This document shows positions 8,087 through 17,155 of a DNA stretch of 64,000 bases, piece after piece. The notes below the pieces were generated by a model, which searched no databases, was not told where the DNA came from, and worked only from the letters and a program-made list of their open reading frames with translations. The translations under genes and the position numbers were made by a program. How positions within the stretch are numbered: the first letter of the stretch is position 1; each line of letters opens with the position of its first letter. Source of the DNA: Natronosalvus caseinilyticus (GTDB taxonomy: Archaea > Halobacteriota > Halobacteria > Halobacteriales > Natrialbaceae); contig NZ_CP071596.1 of the NCBI RefSeq assembly GCF_017357105.1, positions 1,240,001 through 1,304,000 on the forward strand, in the 5' to 3' direction.

Positions 8087-9080
8087 CGTCGACGCACTCG
8101 CGGCCGAACCGCTGTTCGGGCTCCCGCTCGCGGACCTCTGGTTCGGCCTCCTGTTTTTCATCCTCGGGACGTTCCTGTTTCTCGACGGGTTCGACTTCGG
8201 CGCCGGCGCGCTGTTCGCGACGCGGGAGGACGCCGAGGAGCGTGAACAGCTTCTCGCCGCGATCGGGCCGTTCTGGGACGGCAACGAGGTGTGGCTCGTC
8301 GTGTTCGGCGGAGCCATGTTCGCGGCGTTTCCGTCCGTCTACGCCAACCTGTTCAGCCGCCACTACCTCCTGATGTTCGCTATCCTGGGCGCGCTCATCG
8401 TTCGCGGACTCTCCCCCGAAATGTACGAACAGCGCCACGACGAAACCTGGCAGACCTGGTGGGGGCGAGCGTTCGTCGTCGGCAGCCTCACGGCGCCGTT
8501 CTTCCTGGGGATGTTTACGGCGAACTGGCTGCTCGGGGCGACGACGATCGTCACGCTGCCGGGAATTATCGTCGGACTCGCCCTCGTCGCGCTGACCGTC
8601 GTCGACGGTGCGGCGTTCCTCCGGCTGAAGACGCGAGGGGACCTGCGCGACGACCTCCGGACGGACGGCTACCGGGCGCTCGCCGCGTACCTCGTCCTGG
8701 TCGTGGCGACGATTGGCTCCGTCTACGTCGCGGCGCCCGACCTCCGAGCGGGCCTCTTCTCCGCGCCGGTCGTCGCGCTCGTTGTCGCGACGCTCACCCT
8801 CGCCGGCGTGTACGCGATGGCGACGCGGGAGGACCGATACTACCTCGCCTTCGGCGCCGCTGCGGGGCTCGTCTTCGCTCTGGTCGGCATCGTCGCCGGC
8901 CTGATGTATCCGGCTATCGACCGGGCCGGCGGCCTGACGGTCGAGTCGGCTATCGTCTCGACGCTCCCGCTTAACCTCATGTCGATCGGGGCAGCGATCT
9001 TGCTCCCGCTGGTCTTCGGGTACTTCGCCGTTCTGTACTCCACGTTTAGCGGCCCGATCGAAGCCGGTGAGTCCTACTGA
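8079..9080 (+). CDS. cydB: Cytochrome bd oxidase subunit II
   Basis: Second core subunit of cytochrome bd, 333 residues. It shows the family opening LADLWFGLLFFILGTFLFLDGFDFGAGALF, then GPFWDGNEVWLVVFGGAMFAAFP and the SRHYLLMFAILGALIVRG segment, with about eight transmembrane helices. The ATG at 8079 is chosen over the TTG three bases earlier. It is translationally coupled to cydA (8-base overlap) and to the small gene that follows (TGATG overlap). It does not carry haem itself in known structures but is required for assembly and stability. Confidence 0.95.
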   Translation: MTDVDALAAEPLFGLPLADLWFGLLFFILGTFLFLDGFDFGAGALFATREDAEEREQLLAAIGPFWDGNEVWLVVFGGAMFAAFPSVYANLFSRHYLLMFAILGALIVRGLSPEMYEQRHDETWQTWWGRAFVVGSLTAPFFLGMFTANWLLGATTIVTLPGIIVGLALVALTVVDGAAFLRLKTRGDLRDDLRTDGYRALAAYLVLVVATIGSVYVAAPDLRAGLFSAPVVALVVATLTLAGVYAMATREDRYYLAFGAAAGLVFALVGIVAGLMYPAIDRAGGLTVESAIVSTLPLNLMSIGAAILLPLVFGYFAVLYSTFSGPIEAGESY

Positions 9081-9388
9081 TGAGCGAACGTGACGGCCGT
9101 CGGTCACCGACCGGCGACGAGCAGCCCCGAGATTGCCCCAGCGGCCGACCGGAATCGAGGTCGAGAGCGCTCGAGTCGTCACCGCCACGGCTGGGCTCTC
9201 GAGTGCTCCTGACGTGGCTCGAACTCACCGTCGTCGGCATCACCGGCGGCATCCTCGGTGCCACCGTCGGCGGGCCACCGGGGTTCGTGATCTACCTGAC
9301 GACGACCCTGCTCACAGTCGCCGTCATCTTCCACAACGTGAACGAACTCATCAAGGCGTGGCTCCGGAGCGAGCGCGGGGCGCACTAG
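9080..9388 (+). CDS. Small two-helix membrane protein in the cydAB operon
   Basis: A 102-residue protein of unknown family. The first 40 residues are charged and low in structure; two hydrophobic helices follow, at about 43-63 (LLTWLELTVVGITGGILGA) and 68-86 (FVIYLTTTLLTVAVIFHNV), and the C terminus ends NELIKAWLRSERGAH. Its ATG shares a base with the cydB stop, so it is the third gene of the operon. By position it resembles small accessory subunits (CydX/CydY-like) of bacterial bd oxidases, but those have one helix and no sequence similarity is obvious. A role in the oxidase complex is inference. Confidence 0.7.
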   Translation: MSERDGRRSPTGDEQPRDCPSGRPESRSRALESSPPRLGSRVLLTWLELTVVGITGGILGATVGGPPGFVIYLTTTLLTVAVIFHNVNELIKAWLRSERGAH

Positions 9389-9445
9389 CTGGTTCCTTTC
9401 CAGGCTGAACGGCCGGTCCGGGCGGATTCGAGATCAGTCTCGGAC

Positions 9446-11026
9446 TCAAACCCGGACCGAAACCATCCCGGCCGCTGCCGGCACCTCGAGCGCGCTTCCA
9501 CCGAGTGCTATCGACGTCGTCGCCCCCGTTTCTTCGGACGGGCGAATCCCCTCGAGCCCCTCGACCGTCGGCGCGCCGACGAGTTCGACGCGGCTCCCGT
9601 CGACGACGAGCCGATAGGCCCCGGCGAAGGGCTCGTCGTCATCGATTCGGTACGTCGCGCGCTCGGCGTCGACTTCCTCGGCACCCCGGTTCTCGAGCAG
9701 GCGCTCGTAAGCGCTGGCGAAGCGGTCGGCGTCCGCTGGCGTGCGGAACTCGAGGGCCCAGACGTGGCCGGTGGCTCCGTTTGCGTCGCCATCGCCGTCT
9801 CCGTCCCCGCCTTCACCCGAACCGTCGCCAGCCGTCGCCTCGTATGCGACGAACGTGTCGCCGGTCCACCCCGCGGTGGCGGGATGTGAGTAGTTGTACG
9901 GCGACAACTCGCGTTCCTCGTCGAGCAGGGAGTGATCCAGCGCCCCGTTGGCCCACAGCGCCCCGAAGAGGGTCGCCTCGCCGACGGTCTCGGTTCGGAC
10001 GTCGCCGCCGTCGTCGGTGATCGGCGACCACGCGGGACTCGAGCGATCGTCGACCGCGACGTCGGCCGGCCGGTCGTCGGGGTAGCGCTCGGGATGGATG
10101 AGCTGGCTGGTGCTCGTCGGCCGGTCGGCGAAGGTGGCGTCGACGGCGTCCCAGCCGCCGGCGTCGTAGACCGACTGGACGAACGTCGGCCCCTCGGCGT
10201 ACGGTGCGTAAATCGAGAGGTAGAGACCGACGTTCAGCGGCTGGCTCGTTTCGCTGGTACCGTCACCGTCGCCATCGTCGTCGCCGTCCGATGGTTCGTC
10301 GCCGCTCTCTGACCTGCCCTCTCCCTCGAGTCCGCCGTCGCTCGTTTCGGGCAGGCACTCCCACGCCGGATCGTCGCGACACCGCTGCTCGTAGCGATGG
10401 GCGAGCAGTTCGGCTTCGCCCTCGATGAGCCCGGTTTCCGCGCGGCGCGCGTCGACGGTCGTTCCCCAGCGCTCGAGGCCGAACTGCTGGTCCTGGAGGG
10501 CGTGGGCGAGTTCGTGGACGAGCGTGGTACGGTCGATTCGGAGGCGGTCGGCGTCGGGGTCGTCGGTGACGACGACGATTCGCCCGTCGACGTAGAAGCC
10601 CAGCACAGAATCGCCGTACAGCGAGTCGAATGCCTCGTTGACGTCGGTCTCGCCATCGACGACGAACGCGGCGCGCCAGAGTTCGTTCGTGAACGCGTCG
10701 GCGGGCTCGCTCTCGCCGTACCACTCGCGGAGTTCTTCGCGGGACCACACCTCGACCTCAACGTCCTCGGTGTACCGAAGGCCGCGAAGCTCCTCGAGGC
10801 GAGCCATCGCGCGGTAGGTGGCGGCCTCGAGTTCGTCCCGACTCAGCCGAGCGGGGTCGTCGACCTCGAGCGTGCTCGTCGCGTTGTAGCCGTAGATCGT
10901 TCCCAGATCCCGATCGGCGGAGGCGGGCGCGTCGCTCGGTGTCGTCAAGGGGGCCGCACAGCCGGCGAGGACGACGAGGAGGGTGACAGTGACGGTGACG
11001 AGAACGAGGTGGCCGCGCGTTCGCAT
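9446..11026 (-). CDS. Hvo_1808 family surface protein, lipoprotein form
   Basis: A 526-residue exported protein with a signal peptide ending in the lipobox LAGC (Cys23), so it is probably a lipid-anchored surface protein. It contains HELAHALQDQ starting at residue 171 and, about 30 residues later, EGEAELLAHRYEQ; an HExxH motif followed by a glutamate in this spacing is typical of zinc metallopeptidases of the gluzincin type. Family membership (Hvo_1808) is recognised from the overall pattern and the paralogue next door. A low-complexity Asp/Gly/Glu linker lies near residue 240 and another near 410. Protease activity is a prediction. Confidence 0.82.
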   Translation of the reverse strand: MRTRGHLVLVTVTVTLLVVLAGCAAPLTTPSDAPASADRDLGTIYGYNATSTLEVDDPARLSRDELEAATYRAMARLEELRGLRYTEDVEVEVWSREELREWYGESEPADAFTNELWRAAFVVDGETDVNEAFDSLYGDSVLGFYVDGRIVVVTDDPDADRLRIDRTTLVHELAHALQDQQFGLERWGTTVDARRAETGLIEGEAELLAHRYEQRCRDDPAWECLPETSDGGLEGEGRSESGDEPSDGDDDGDGDGTSETSQPLNVGLYLSIYAPYAEGPTFVQSVYDAGGWDAVDATFADRPTSTSQLIHPERYPDDRPADVAVDDRSSPAWSPITDDGGDVRTETVGEATLFGALWANGALDHSLLDEERELSPYNYSHPATAGWTGDTFVAYEATAGDGSGEGGDGDGDGDANGATGHVWALEFRTPADADRFASAYERLLENRGAEEVDAERATYRIDDDEPFAGAYRLVVDGSRVELVGAPTVEGLEGIRPSEETGATTSIALGGSALEVPAAAGMVSVRV

Positions 11027-11062
11027 TTGGTCTTTCGAGGGGAGCCAGCGAGTAAGGCGTTC

Positions 11063-12913
11063 CTATCGATTCCGACGGACGCGAGCCAGGCCCGCGAACG
11101 AGAGGAGCAGGGCGCTCACGGCGGCACCGATCCCGAATCCGGGAATGCTGTCGTCGTCGGTCGACTCGTCGTCGCTCGAGTCGTCACCGTCCGCGTCGCT
11201 CTCGGAGCCGTTCGAGTCGTTCGAGCCGTCCGATTCGTCGGTCTCACCGTCACCGTCCACGAGCGGGCTTTCACCCGCCTCGAGCACCTCGACGCCGCCG
11301 TGGACGGCCGTCAGGTCGTCGACGGTGGGCGCGGTGACGATCAAGAGGCGGTCGTCCTCGGGGTAGATCGTCAGCGCCATGTCGAACGCGGAGCCGTCGC
11401 CGAACGCGTAGGTGTGGGCGGTGCCGTCGACGCGCTCGCCGCCCCGGACCTCGATCAGTCGCTCGTAGGTCTCGACGAAGGTGGCGGCCTCGTCGGCGTT
11501 TTCCCACTCGAGGGCCCAGACGGTCGCCGTCTCGCCGTCGCCGTTCTCGTAGGCGTACAGTTTGTCGCCCTGCCAGCCGCTCGTGGCCTCGAGGTCGTAG
11601 TTCAGGGGATCGGTGGTGTTGACCTCACCGCTGGCCTCGAGGTTCAGGAACGATTCCGGGGGAACGACCGGCGTCCCGTCGTAGGCGGGGTCCATGAACA
11701 TCGCCGAGAGGCCGGCCTGCCCGATTACGTTGTAGTTCGGCCCCTCCTCGAACGTGAGTCGTTCCCAGTCGTCACTCGAGCGGTCGGGAACCTCGAGGTC
11801 GTTCGCTTCGAACTCGCCGTAGCGCTCGGGGTAGATCACCTCGACGGCGGAGTCCGGCATGTCGTCGTAGAGGGCGTTGACGGCCTCCCAGCCTCCCTCG
11901 TCGTAGACCGACTGGACGAACGAGGGGCCGTCACTGTAGGGCTGGAACTGCATGAAGTACAGCCCCCAGTTGGGAGGCGCCTGGGCCTGTCCCTGCTCGC
12001 CCTCCTCACCGTCGACGCCGTCGTCGAGGATACAGGGTTCGTTCCACTGGTCGTTCTCGCAGTACGCGAGGTACTGCTGTTCCATGCGGTGGGTGTCGCC
12101 CTCGATGACGCCCAGGACGGCGTTGTCGCGGTCGGTGGTGTTGCGGACGTACTCCTCGAGCGGGAAGTGCTGGTCCTGGAGGGCGTGGCCCAGTTCGTGG
12201 GCGAGGATCGCCTCGTCGAGTTGTAGTTGGTCGCTGTTCTCGGAGATGACGACGATTTCGTCGTTCACGTAGTCGTAGTAGCCGCCGACGGTCGCGTTTC
12301 GGTCCGCCTGGCGCACGTCGACTGCGTCCTGGCCGCTTCCGATGAGCAGCAGGGTCTCGAACTGGGCGTTGTCGAACTGCCGGGTTCGCTGGTCGACGTC
12401 CTCGTACTGGCCGGCGCTCTCCTCGGCGAACGTCTCGCGGTCGACGATTTCGACCGGCGGCAGCGTCTCGAAGGAGAGACACCGGAGCGCCTCGATTCGG
12501 GCAGCCGTCCGGGCACTGACCTTCTCGAGTTCCGCCTGGGTCAGGCCGTCAGAGGCGTCGACCTCGAGTGGCTGGTTGTACCAGTAACCGTCGAACCAGC
12601 CGACGGTGTCGTTTCCGTCCGCGGGTGCATCGAAGTCTTCCGGCGGGTCCGCGGCGCACGCCTGGACGAGGTCGCCGTCGTCCTGGGCGAAATCGAGGGT
12701 CGAGGCAGTCTGCCCCTCGAGTGACGTCCTGTTCGCCGTTGGTCCCTCGAGTACTGCCTCGCTCGCCGTCTCCCCTTCGAGCGTCGTTCCGTCGATCCCG
12801 TTGGCGTCCGTAGCGGGGGGGACCGCGCCGACGGTCCCAGCGACGGTCCCCGAGAGGACGATCAGCGCGACGAACGCGGCGACGACCGCAACCCGTGTGT
12901 TCCCGATTCCCAT
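11063..12913 (-). CDS. Hvo_1808 family surface protein with PGF-CTERM anchor
   Basis: A 616-residue paralogue of the preceding protein with the same core: HELGHALQDQ at residue 239 and EGDTHRMEQQY about 30 residues later, both fitting an HExxH...E zinc site. It has a Sec signal peptide (AVVAAFVALIVLSGTVAG) and ends with an acidic Ser/Asp linker, then PGFG, a hydrophobic helix and basic residues, which is the PGF-CTERM sorting signal processed by archaeosortase A. So the two paralogues are tethered in different ways. Three LEGxTA repeats lie at about 45-71. The ATG at 12913 is preferred over an upstream TTG at 12931. The two genes are 37 bases apart and probably cotranscribed. Confidence 0.85.
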   Translation of the reverse strand: MGIGNTRVAVVAAFVALIVLSGTVAGTVGAVPPATDANGIDGTTLEGETASEAVLEGPTANRTSLEGQTASTLDFAQDDGDLVQACAADPPEDFDAPADGNDTVGWFDGYWYNQPLEVDASDGLTQAELEKVSARTAARIEALRCLSFETLPPVEIVDRETFAEESAGQYEDVDQRTRQFDNAQFETLLLIGSGQDAVDVRQADRNATVGGYYDYVNDEIVVISENSDQLQLDEAILAHELGHALQDQHFPLEEYVRNTTDRDNAVLGVIEGDTHRMEQQYLAYCENDQWNEPCILDDGVDGEEGEQGQAQAPPNWGLYFMQFQPYSDGPSFVQSVYDEGGWEAVNALYDDMPDSAVEVIYPERYGEFEANDLEVPDRSSDDWERLTFEEGPNYNVIGQAGLSAMFMDPAYDGTPVVPPESFLNLEASGEVNTTDPLNYDLEATSGWQGDKLYAYENGDGETATVWALEWENADEAATFVETYERLIEVRGGERVDGTAHTYAFGDGSAFDMALTIYPEDDRLLIVTAPTVDDLTAVHGGVEVLEAGESPLVDGDGETDESDGSNDSNGSESDADGDDSSDDESTDDDSIPGFGIGAAVSALLLSFAGLARVRRNR

Positions 12914-13062
12914 TGTGCTCTCTCGGGGCAACGGGCGGATAAAAGTGTCTGTCCGTTTTCGGGACGTGGCTCGAGGGAGCGTCCCGGTGACGGGCGTTCG
13001 AAACCGCTCGACTCGATTCGACTGCCGTACTTCTTTGGTGACCTGTCTCGAAGGAGGAACCG

Positions 13063-14025
13063 ATGGCCAGTAGCACTAAAGTCGTGCTCGCCGCGCTGTT
13101 CGCGAACGGGGCGATCGCCGTCCTCAAATTCATCGGCTTCACGCTCACTGGGAGCCCCGCGATGCTCTCGGAGACCTATCACTCGATTTCTGACACCGGG
13201 AACCAGGTCTTCTTGCTGATCGGCATCCGCTACGGCGCCCAGGAAGCGAACCGGTCGCACCCGTTCGGCCACGGCAAGGCGCAGTTTTTCTACAGCTTTC
13301 TCGTGAGCATCATGCTCTTCGGCATCGCCGGCTGGGAGAGCGCGAAACACGGGTACCAGGCGTTGCGGGCGGGCGAGGTCCACCGGGCGAGCGAACCCGT
13401 ACCGATACTCGGCGCCTCGGTCGACCCTATCTACGTCAACTACGCGGTCCTGATCGGAGCGATCGTCTTCGAGACGTACGCCTTCTGGAAGGCCTACCAG
13501 GGCATCACCGCTCAGATGGACGAGTACGGCTGGGAGACCTTACGCGAGGCCTTCCGCAAGACCAGCGACGTGACGACGCTGACTGCCCTCACCGAGGACG
13601 CCATCGCCCTCGCCGGTGCCGGCATCGCCCTCTTCGGGATCTACCTCTCGAGGACGTTCGAGAACCCGATCTACGACGCCGGAGCCGCCCTCCTCATCGG
13701 TATCCTGCTCATGGGATTCGCCGTCGCACTGGCCTGGGAGAACAAGCGGCTCATCCTCGGCGAGAGCCTCCCCGAGCCCGCCGAGGACGAACTTCGCGAC
13801 ATCGTCGCCGGCTGGGACGGCGTCGTCGACCTGGTCGACTTCCGGACGGTCTACTTCGGTCCCGAGAAGCTGCTGGTCACCGCCGACGTCGCGTTCGATC
13901 CGACTCTCGATACGGAAACCATCGACGACCGGATTACCGACATCGAGGACGCCCTGCGCGAACACGACGGTCAGATCCGGCGCGTCTACATCGAACCCGA
14001 GACGGGGGAACTCGGTTCGGCCTGA
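13063..14025 (+). CDS. Cation diffusion facilitator (CDF) family transporter
   Basis: A 320-residue divalent-metal exporter with six hydrophobic segments followed by the cytoplasmic ferredoxin-like C-terminal domain (VVDLVDFRTVYFGPEKLLVTADVAF). The metal-site residues on helix 2 are seen in SETYHSISDTGNQ and those on helix 5 in ALTEDAIALAG. SHPFGHGKAQFFYSF is the conserved loop of the family. A good ribosome-binding site, GGAGGA, lies nine bases before the ATG, unusual in a genome where most transcripts look leaderless. The N-terminal motif has H/D rather than D/D at the site, so the metal (Zn, Mn or other) cannot be assigned. Confidence 0.88.
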   Translation: MASSTKVVLAALFANGAIAVLKFIGFTLTGSPAMLSETYHSISDTGNQVFLLIGIRYGAQEANRSHPFGHGKAQFFYSFLVSIMLFGIAGWESAKHGYQALRAGEVHRASEPVPILGASVDPIYVNYAVLIGAIVFETYAFWKAYQGITAQMDEYGWETLREAFRKTSDVTTLTALTEDAIALAGAGIALFGIYLSRTFENPIYDAGAALLIGILLMGFAVALAWENKRLILGESLPEPAEDELRDIVAGWDGVVDLVDFRTVYFGPEKLLVTADVAFDPTLDTETIDDRITDIEDALREHDGQIRRVYIEPETGELGSA

Positions 14026-14142
14026 CTGGGCCCGAATCGTCCTGACTGAACTCGAGTCGGTCGGACTGCACTCGAGTCGGCCTGACCGAACGCGAGCCGA
14101 CCGAACTACTCAACCGAACGAACGCACGGGCGAGACGAACCC

Positions 14143-14148
14143 TTTTAT
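14143..14148 (+). promoter_or_regulatory. TATA box deciding the XPD-like helicase start
   Basis: TTTTAT lies only a few bases before the ATG at 14152 but exactly 27 bases before the GTG at 14173. With transcription starting 25-28 bases after the TATA centre, the ATG at 14152 would not be in the message and the GTG at 14173 would be a leaderless start. Confidence 0.55.
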
Positions 14149-14172
14149 CGGATGGGTGCCCAATCATCAGTC

Positions 14173-16350
14173 GTGCCAGGAGTGGGCGAGTACCTGCGTT
14201 TTTTCCCGTACGAGGAGCCCTACGAGAACCAGCGCGAGGCGATGGACCGCATCTACAACAGCCTCGTGCGCGGGCAGAACGTCCTCTTCGAGGGAGCCTG
14301 CGGGACCGGCAAGACCCTCTCGGCGCTCGTCCCCGCCCTCGAGGTGGCCCGCGAGCAGGACAAGACGGTCGTCATCACGACGAACGTCCACCAGCAGATG
14401 CGCCAGTTCGTCGCCGAGGCTCGAGCGATCACCCGCGAGGAGTCCATCCGCGCGGTGGTCTTCAAGGGCAAGTCCTCGATGTGTCACATCGACGTCGGCT
14501 ACGAGGAGTGTCAGGCCCTGCGGGACAACACCCGCGCGCTCGTCGAGGCCGAGAGCGACCATGCCCAGCTCGAGCAGCGCCAGCGCGACTTACTCGCCGA
14601 GAGCCAGGCCGGCAGCGAGTCGGCCGCGGATGCTCGCGCAGCCGTGATGGACGAACTCGAGAACCTCGAGGAGCAAATCGACGACCTCGAGGAGGCGAAC
14701 GTCTGTGACCACTACCGAAACAATTTGCTCGATACCGAGGCCACCGACGAGTTCTTCGGCTGGCTGTTCGAGGACGTCCGGACGCCCGACGAAATCTACG
14801 AGTACGCCGACCAGCGCGAGCTCTGCGGTTACGAACTGCTGAAGGAGGGCCTCGAGGGGGTCGACCTCGTGGTCTGTAACTACCACCACCTGCTCGATCC
14901 GATGATTCGCGAGCAGTTCTTCCGCTGGCTCGGGCGCGATCCGGACGACGTCATCGCCGTCTTCGACGAAGCGCACAACGTCGAGGACGCCGCGCGCGAC
15001 CACGCCAGCCGCGAGTGTTCGGAGCGAACTTTCGACAGCGCGCTTGACGAACTCGCCGAGACGGAGGACCCGCGGACCGACGACGCCGCGAACGTGCTCG
15101 AGGCGTTTCGCGACGCGCTGGTCGAGACCTACGAGGACAGCTTCGGCTTCGGTCAGCGCGAGTCGGTCGGCGACAACTGGGAGGACGTCCCGATCAGCAA
15201 CGAGAACCGTCGGGACGACCTCACGCTCGCCTTCCTGCAGGCGTACTCGGGCCAGGGAATCGAGGGCGACCTCGAGGCCGCGCGCAAACTCGGCCAGCAC
15301 CTCGACGAGAAGTACGAGGAGGCCTACCGCGAGGGCGAGACGGCGACCCGGACGGAGTGCCAGACCCTCGAGGCGGCCGCGTTCGTCGCGGCCTGGATGG
15401 ACGAGGGGACCGACCAGGGGCTGTACCCCGTCGTCTCCGTCCGCCGGGACGCAGGCACCGACGAGGTCTACGGTCAGGCGGAACTCTACAGTTGCCTTCC
15501 TCGCCACGTCACCGGACAGCTCTTCGAGGCCGTCTCCGGGACGGTCCTGATGAGCGCGACCATCCAGCCGTTCGAGGTCACCGAGAACGTCCTCGGCCTC
15601 GAGGAGTGTGTGACGATGGCTTACGGGTTGCAATTCCCGGAGGATCGCCGGCGAACGTACGCCGTCGAGACGCCCGCACTGTTCGCCTCCGCCCGCGACG
15701 ATCCCGACGTCCAGGCGGCGGTCGAGGAGGCCATCTACGACGCCGTCCGGATGACCCCCGGAAACACGCTCGCCTTCTTCCCGAACTACGGCGAGGCCGC
15801 CCGGTACGCTGAGCGCCTCGAGTCCCGGACCGACGCGACGGTATACCTCGACGAGCCGGGCGTCGGCGCCGAGGAACTTCGCCAGCAATTCGTCGCCGAC
15901 GAACACGCCGTCTGCTGTACCTCGCTCTGGGGGACCCTCGCCGAGGGCGTGAGCTTCGACGGCGACGACGCCCACACGGTGCTGGTCGTCGGCGTCCCCT
16001 ACCCGCACCTCGACGACCGAGCTGAGGCGGTGCAAGAGGCCTACGATGTCGCCTTCGAGGGGACCGACACCGGGTGGCGCTACGCCGTCGAGATTCCCAC
16101 CGTTCGGAAGACCCGACAGGCGCTCGGGCGGGTGATCCGCTCGCCCGAGGACGTGGGCGTCCGCGCTCTCCTCGACCGACGCTACTCGCGACGGGCCAAA
16201 TCCGACCTGGGAACCTACAGCGTCAACGGCACGTTCCCGCACGAGGAACGAGAGGAACTGCTGGACCTTGACCCCGAGAAGCTCAAGTTCGCGATGATGA
16301 ACTTCTACGGCGACCACGACCGGTACGCAGGGGAGCCACCCGCGCCCTGA
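14173..16350 (+). CDS. XPD/DinG-like Fe-S superfamily 2 DNA helicase
   Basis: A 725-residue ATP-dependent 5'-3' helicase of the Rad3/XPD type, expected in DNA repair. The Walker A motif GACGTGKT is at residues 41-48 and the DEAH box at 265-268. Four cysteines at about 104, 113, 178 and 218 (SSMCHID, YEECQAL, ANVCDHY, RELCGYE) match the 4Fe-4S cluster of this family. The C-terminal half has SGTVLMSATIQP, LWGTLAEGVSFDGDD and QALGRVIRSPEDVG (motif VI). The start is placed at GTG 14173 because of TATA spacing and because homologues begin just before YLRFFPYE; the first in-frame ATG at 14152 adds seven residues. Confidence 0.9.
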   Translation: MPGVGEYLRFFPYEEPYENQREAMDRIYNSLVRGQNVLFEGACGTGKTLSALVPALEVAREQDKTVVITTNVHQQMRQFVAEARAITREESIRAVVFKGKSSMCHIDVGYEECQALRDNTRALVEAESDHAQLEQRQRDLLAESQAGSESAADARAAVMDELENLEEQIDDLEEANVCDHYRNNLLDTEATDEFFGWLFEDVRTPDEIYEYADQRELCGYELLKEGLEGVDLVVCNYHHLLDPMIREQFFRWLGRDPDDVIAVFDEAHNVEDAARDHASRECSERTFDSALDELAETEDPRTDDAANVLEAFRDALVETYEDSFGFGQRESVGDNWEDVPISNENRRDDLTLAFLQAYSGQGIEGDLEAARKLGQHLDEKYEEAYREGETATRTECQTLEAAAFVAAWMDEGTDQGLYPVVSVRRDAGTDEVYGQAELYSCLPRHVTGQLFEAVSGTVLMSATIQPFEVTENVLGLEECVTMAYGLQFPEDRRRTYAVETPALFASARDDPDVQAAVEEAIYDAVRMTPGNTLAFFPNYGEAARYAERLESRTDATVYLDEPGVGAEELRQQFVADEHAVCCTSLWGTLAEGVSFDGDDAHTVLVVGVPYPHLDDRAEAVQEAYDVAFEGTDTGWRYAVEIPTVRKTRQALGRVIRSPEDVGVRALLDRRYSRRAKSDLGTYSVNGTFPHEEREELLDLDPEKLKFAMMNFYGDHDRYAGEPPAP

Positions 16351-16429
16351 GCGGGCAGCGGTCTCCAGCGGCCTTTCGCAGTCTCTCGCCGTTTCTCACA
16401 GTCTCGAGGAGCGGCCTCGAGGAGCGGTC

Positions 16430-16930
16430 TCAGGCCGGCAACGAAATCCGACTCACGGGCAAACGATACTGGCCGTCGAAGAACTCGAGTTCGCTCACGG
16501 TCCACGTCACCTTGTCAATCTCGCGGTCGGCGAGTCGACGGGCAGTCTCGAGGTCGCCGCCCCGCGCCAGGGTCACGTGTGGGACGTAGTCGGGTCCCTC
16601 GAGTCCCTCCACGGGGTCGAATACCTCGGTGAGGTCGCGGTGAATCTGCTCGAGGCCGGGACTCTCGACGGCGAGGTAGACCACGGGTGCCGAGCCGAGC
16701 GGCGGCTCCGCAAAGTAGTCGATGCCGGTGACCGCCGCCTCGACTGCGGGGGCGCCCGCCAGGGCGCGGTGAGCGCGGTGCTGGAGGCGGTCGACCTGGG
16801 GGGCGTCGCCGAGGCGTTTGAGCAGGAGGGAGTGGTCGTCCCGCACGGTGTCGAAGCCGACCAGCGACGGATAGAGGTCGGCTGCGAGCGCCCGGACGCG
16901 GCCGGGAACAGGGACGTTGACGCTGTACAC
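16430..16930 (-). CDS. 2'-5' RNA ligase / 2H phosphoesterase family protein
   Basis: A 166-residue protein with the two motifs of the 2H phosphoesterase superfamily: DDHSLLLKRLG (H-x-S variant, first half) and PHVTLARGG (H-x-T, second half). These enzymes act on 2',5' or cyclic 2',3' RNA ends; the archaeal substrates are poorly known. The open frame extends upstream to 17104, but that part is unlike the family, and the GTG at 16930 gives a product beginning VYSVNVPVPG where I expect the fold to start, so I chose it. A GGGGAG sequence lies about 14 bases before. It is divergent from the membrane winged-helix gene. Confidence 0.82.
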   Translation of the reverse strand: MYSVNVPVPGRVRALAADLYPSLVGFDTVRDDHSLLLKRLGDAPQVDRLQHRAHRALAGAPAVEAAVTGIDYFAEPPLGSAPVVYLAVESPGLEQIHRDLTEVFDPVEGLEGPDYVPHVTLARGGDLETARRLADREIDKVTWTVSELEFFDGQYRLPVSRISLPA

Positions 16931-16992
16931 TGGTTCGAGGTACTCCCCGGGACAGTATGAGCGTGGCGGTGTTCGGTAGACGATGGCTAAAA

Positions 16993-17007
16993 CTATACTT
17001 TTTATAG
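16993..17007. promoter_or_regulatory. CTATA-N5-TATAG inverted repeat in a divergent promoter region
   Basis: CTATA-CTTTT-TATAG is a perfect inverted repeat in an A/T-rich island between the divergent 2H phosphoesterase and winged-helix genes. It gives a TATA-like element on the minus strand about 65 bases before the GTG at 16930. On the plus strand it is about 150 bases before the next start. It may act as a promoter, an operator or both. Confidence 0.4.
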
Positions 17008-17155
17008 CAAGTGTTCGGGTGAACGACCGTCGCACACCGCTTGCGAGTCCGCCGCGAAACACGTTGGCAGAATGAGCGAAAGAGCGCCGCTCGAGTGGGC
17101 GCAACCGGTTCCGGGTCGGAAAGACCTATTTGTCCGGCCATGCCAATGGTGAACG

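Noticed and set aside
10397-12226. A 609-residue plus-strand frame opposite the Hvo_1808 genes
   Set aside because: It is the antisense shadow of two well-supported minus-strand genes, typical of high G+C DNA with Asp/Glu-rich codons.
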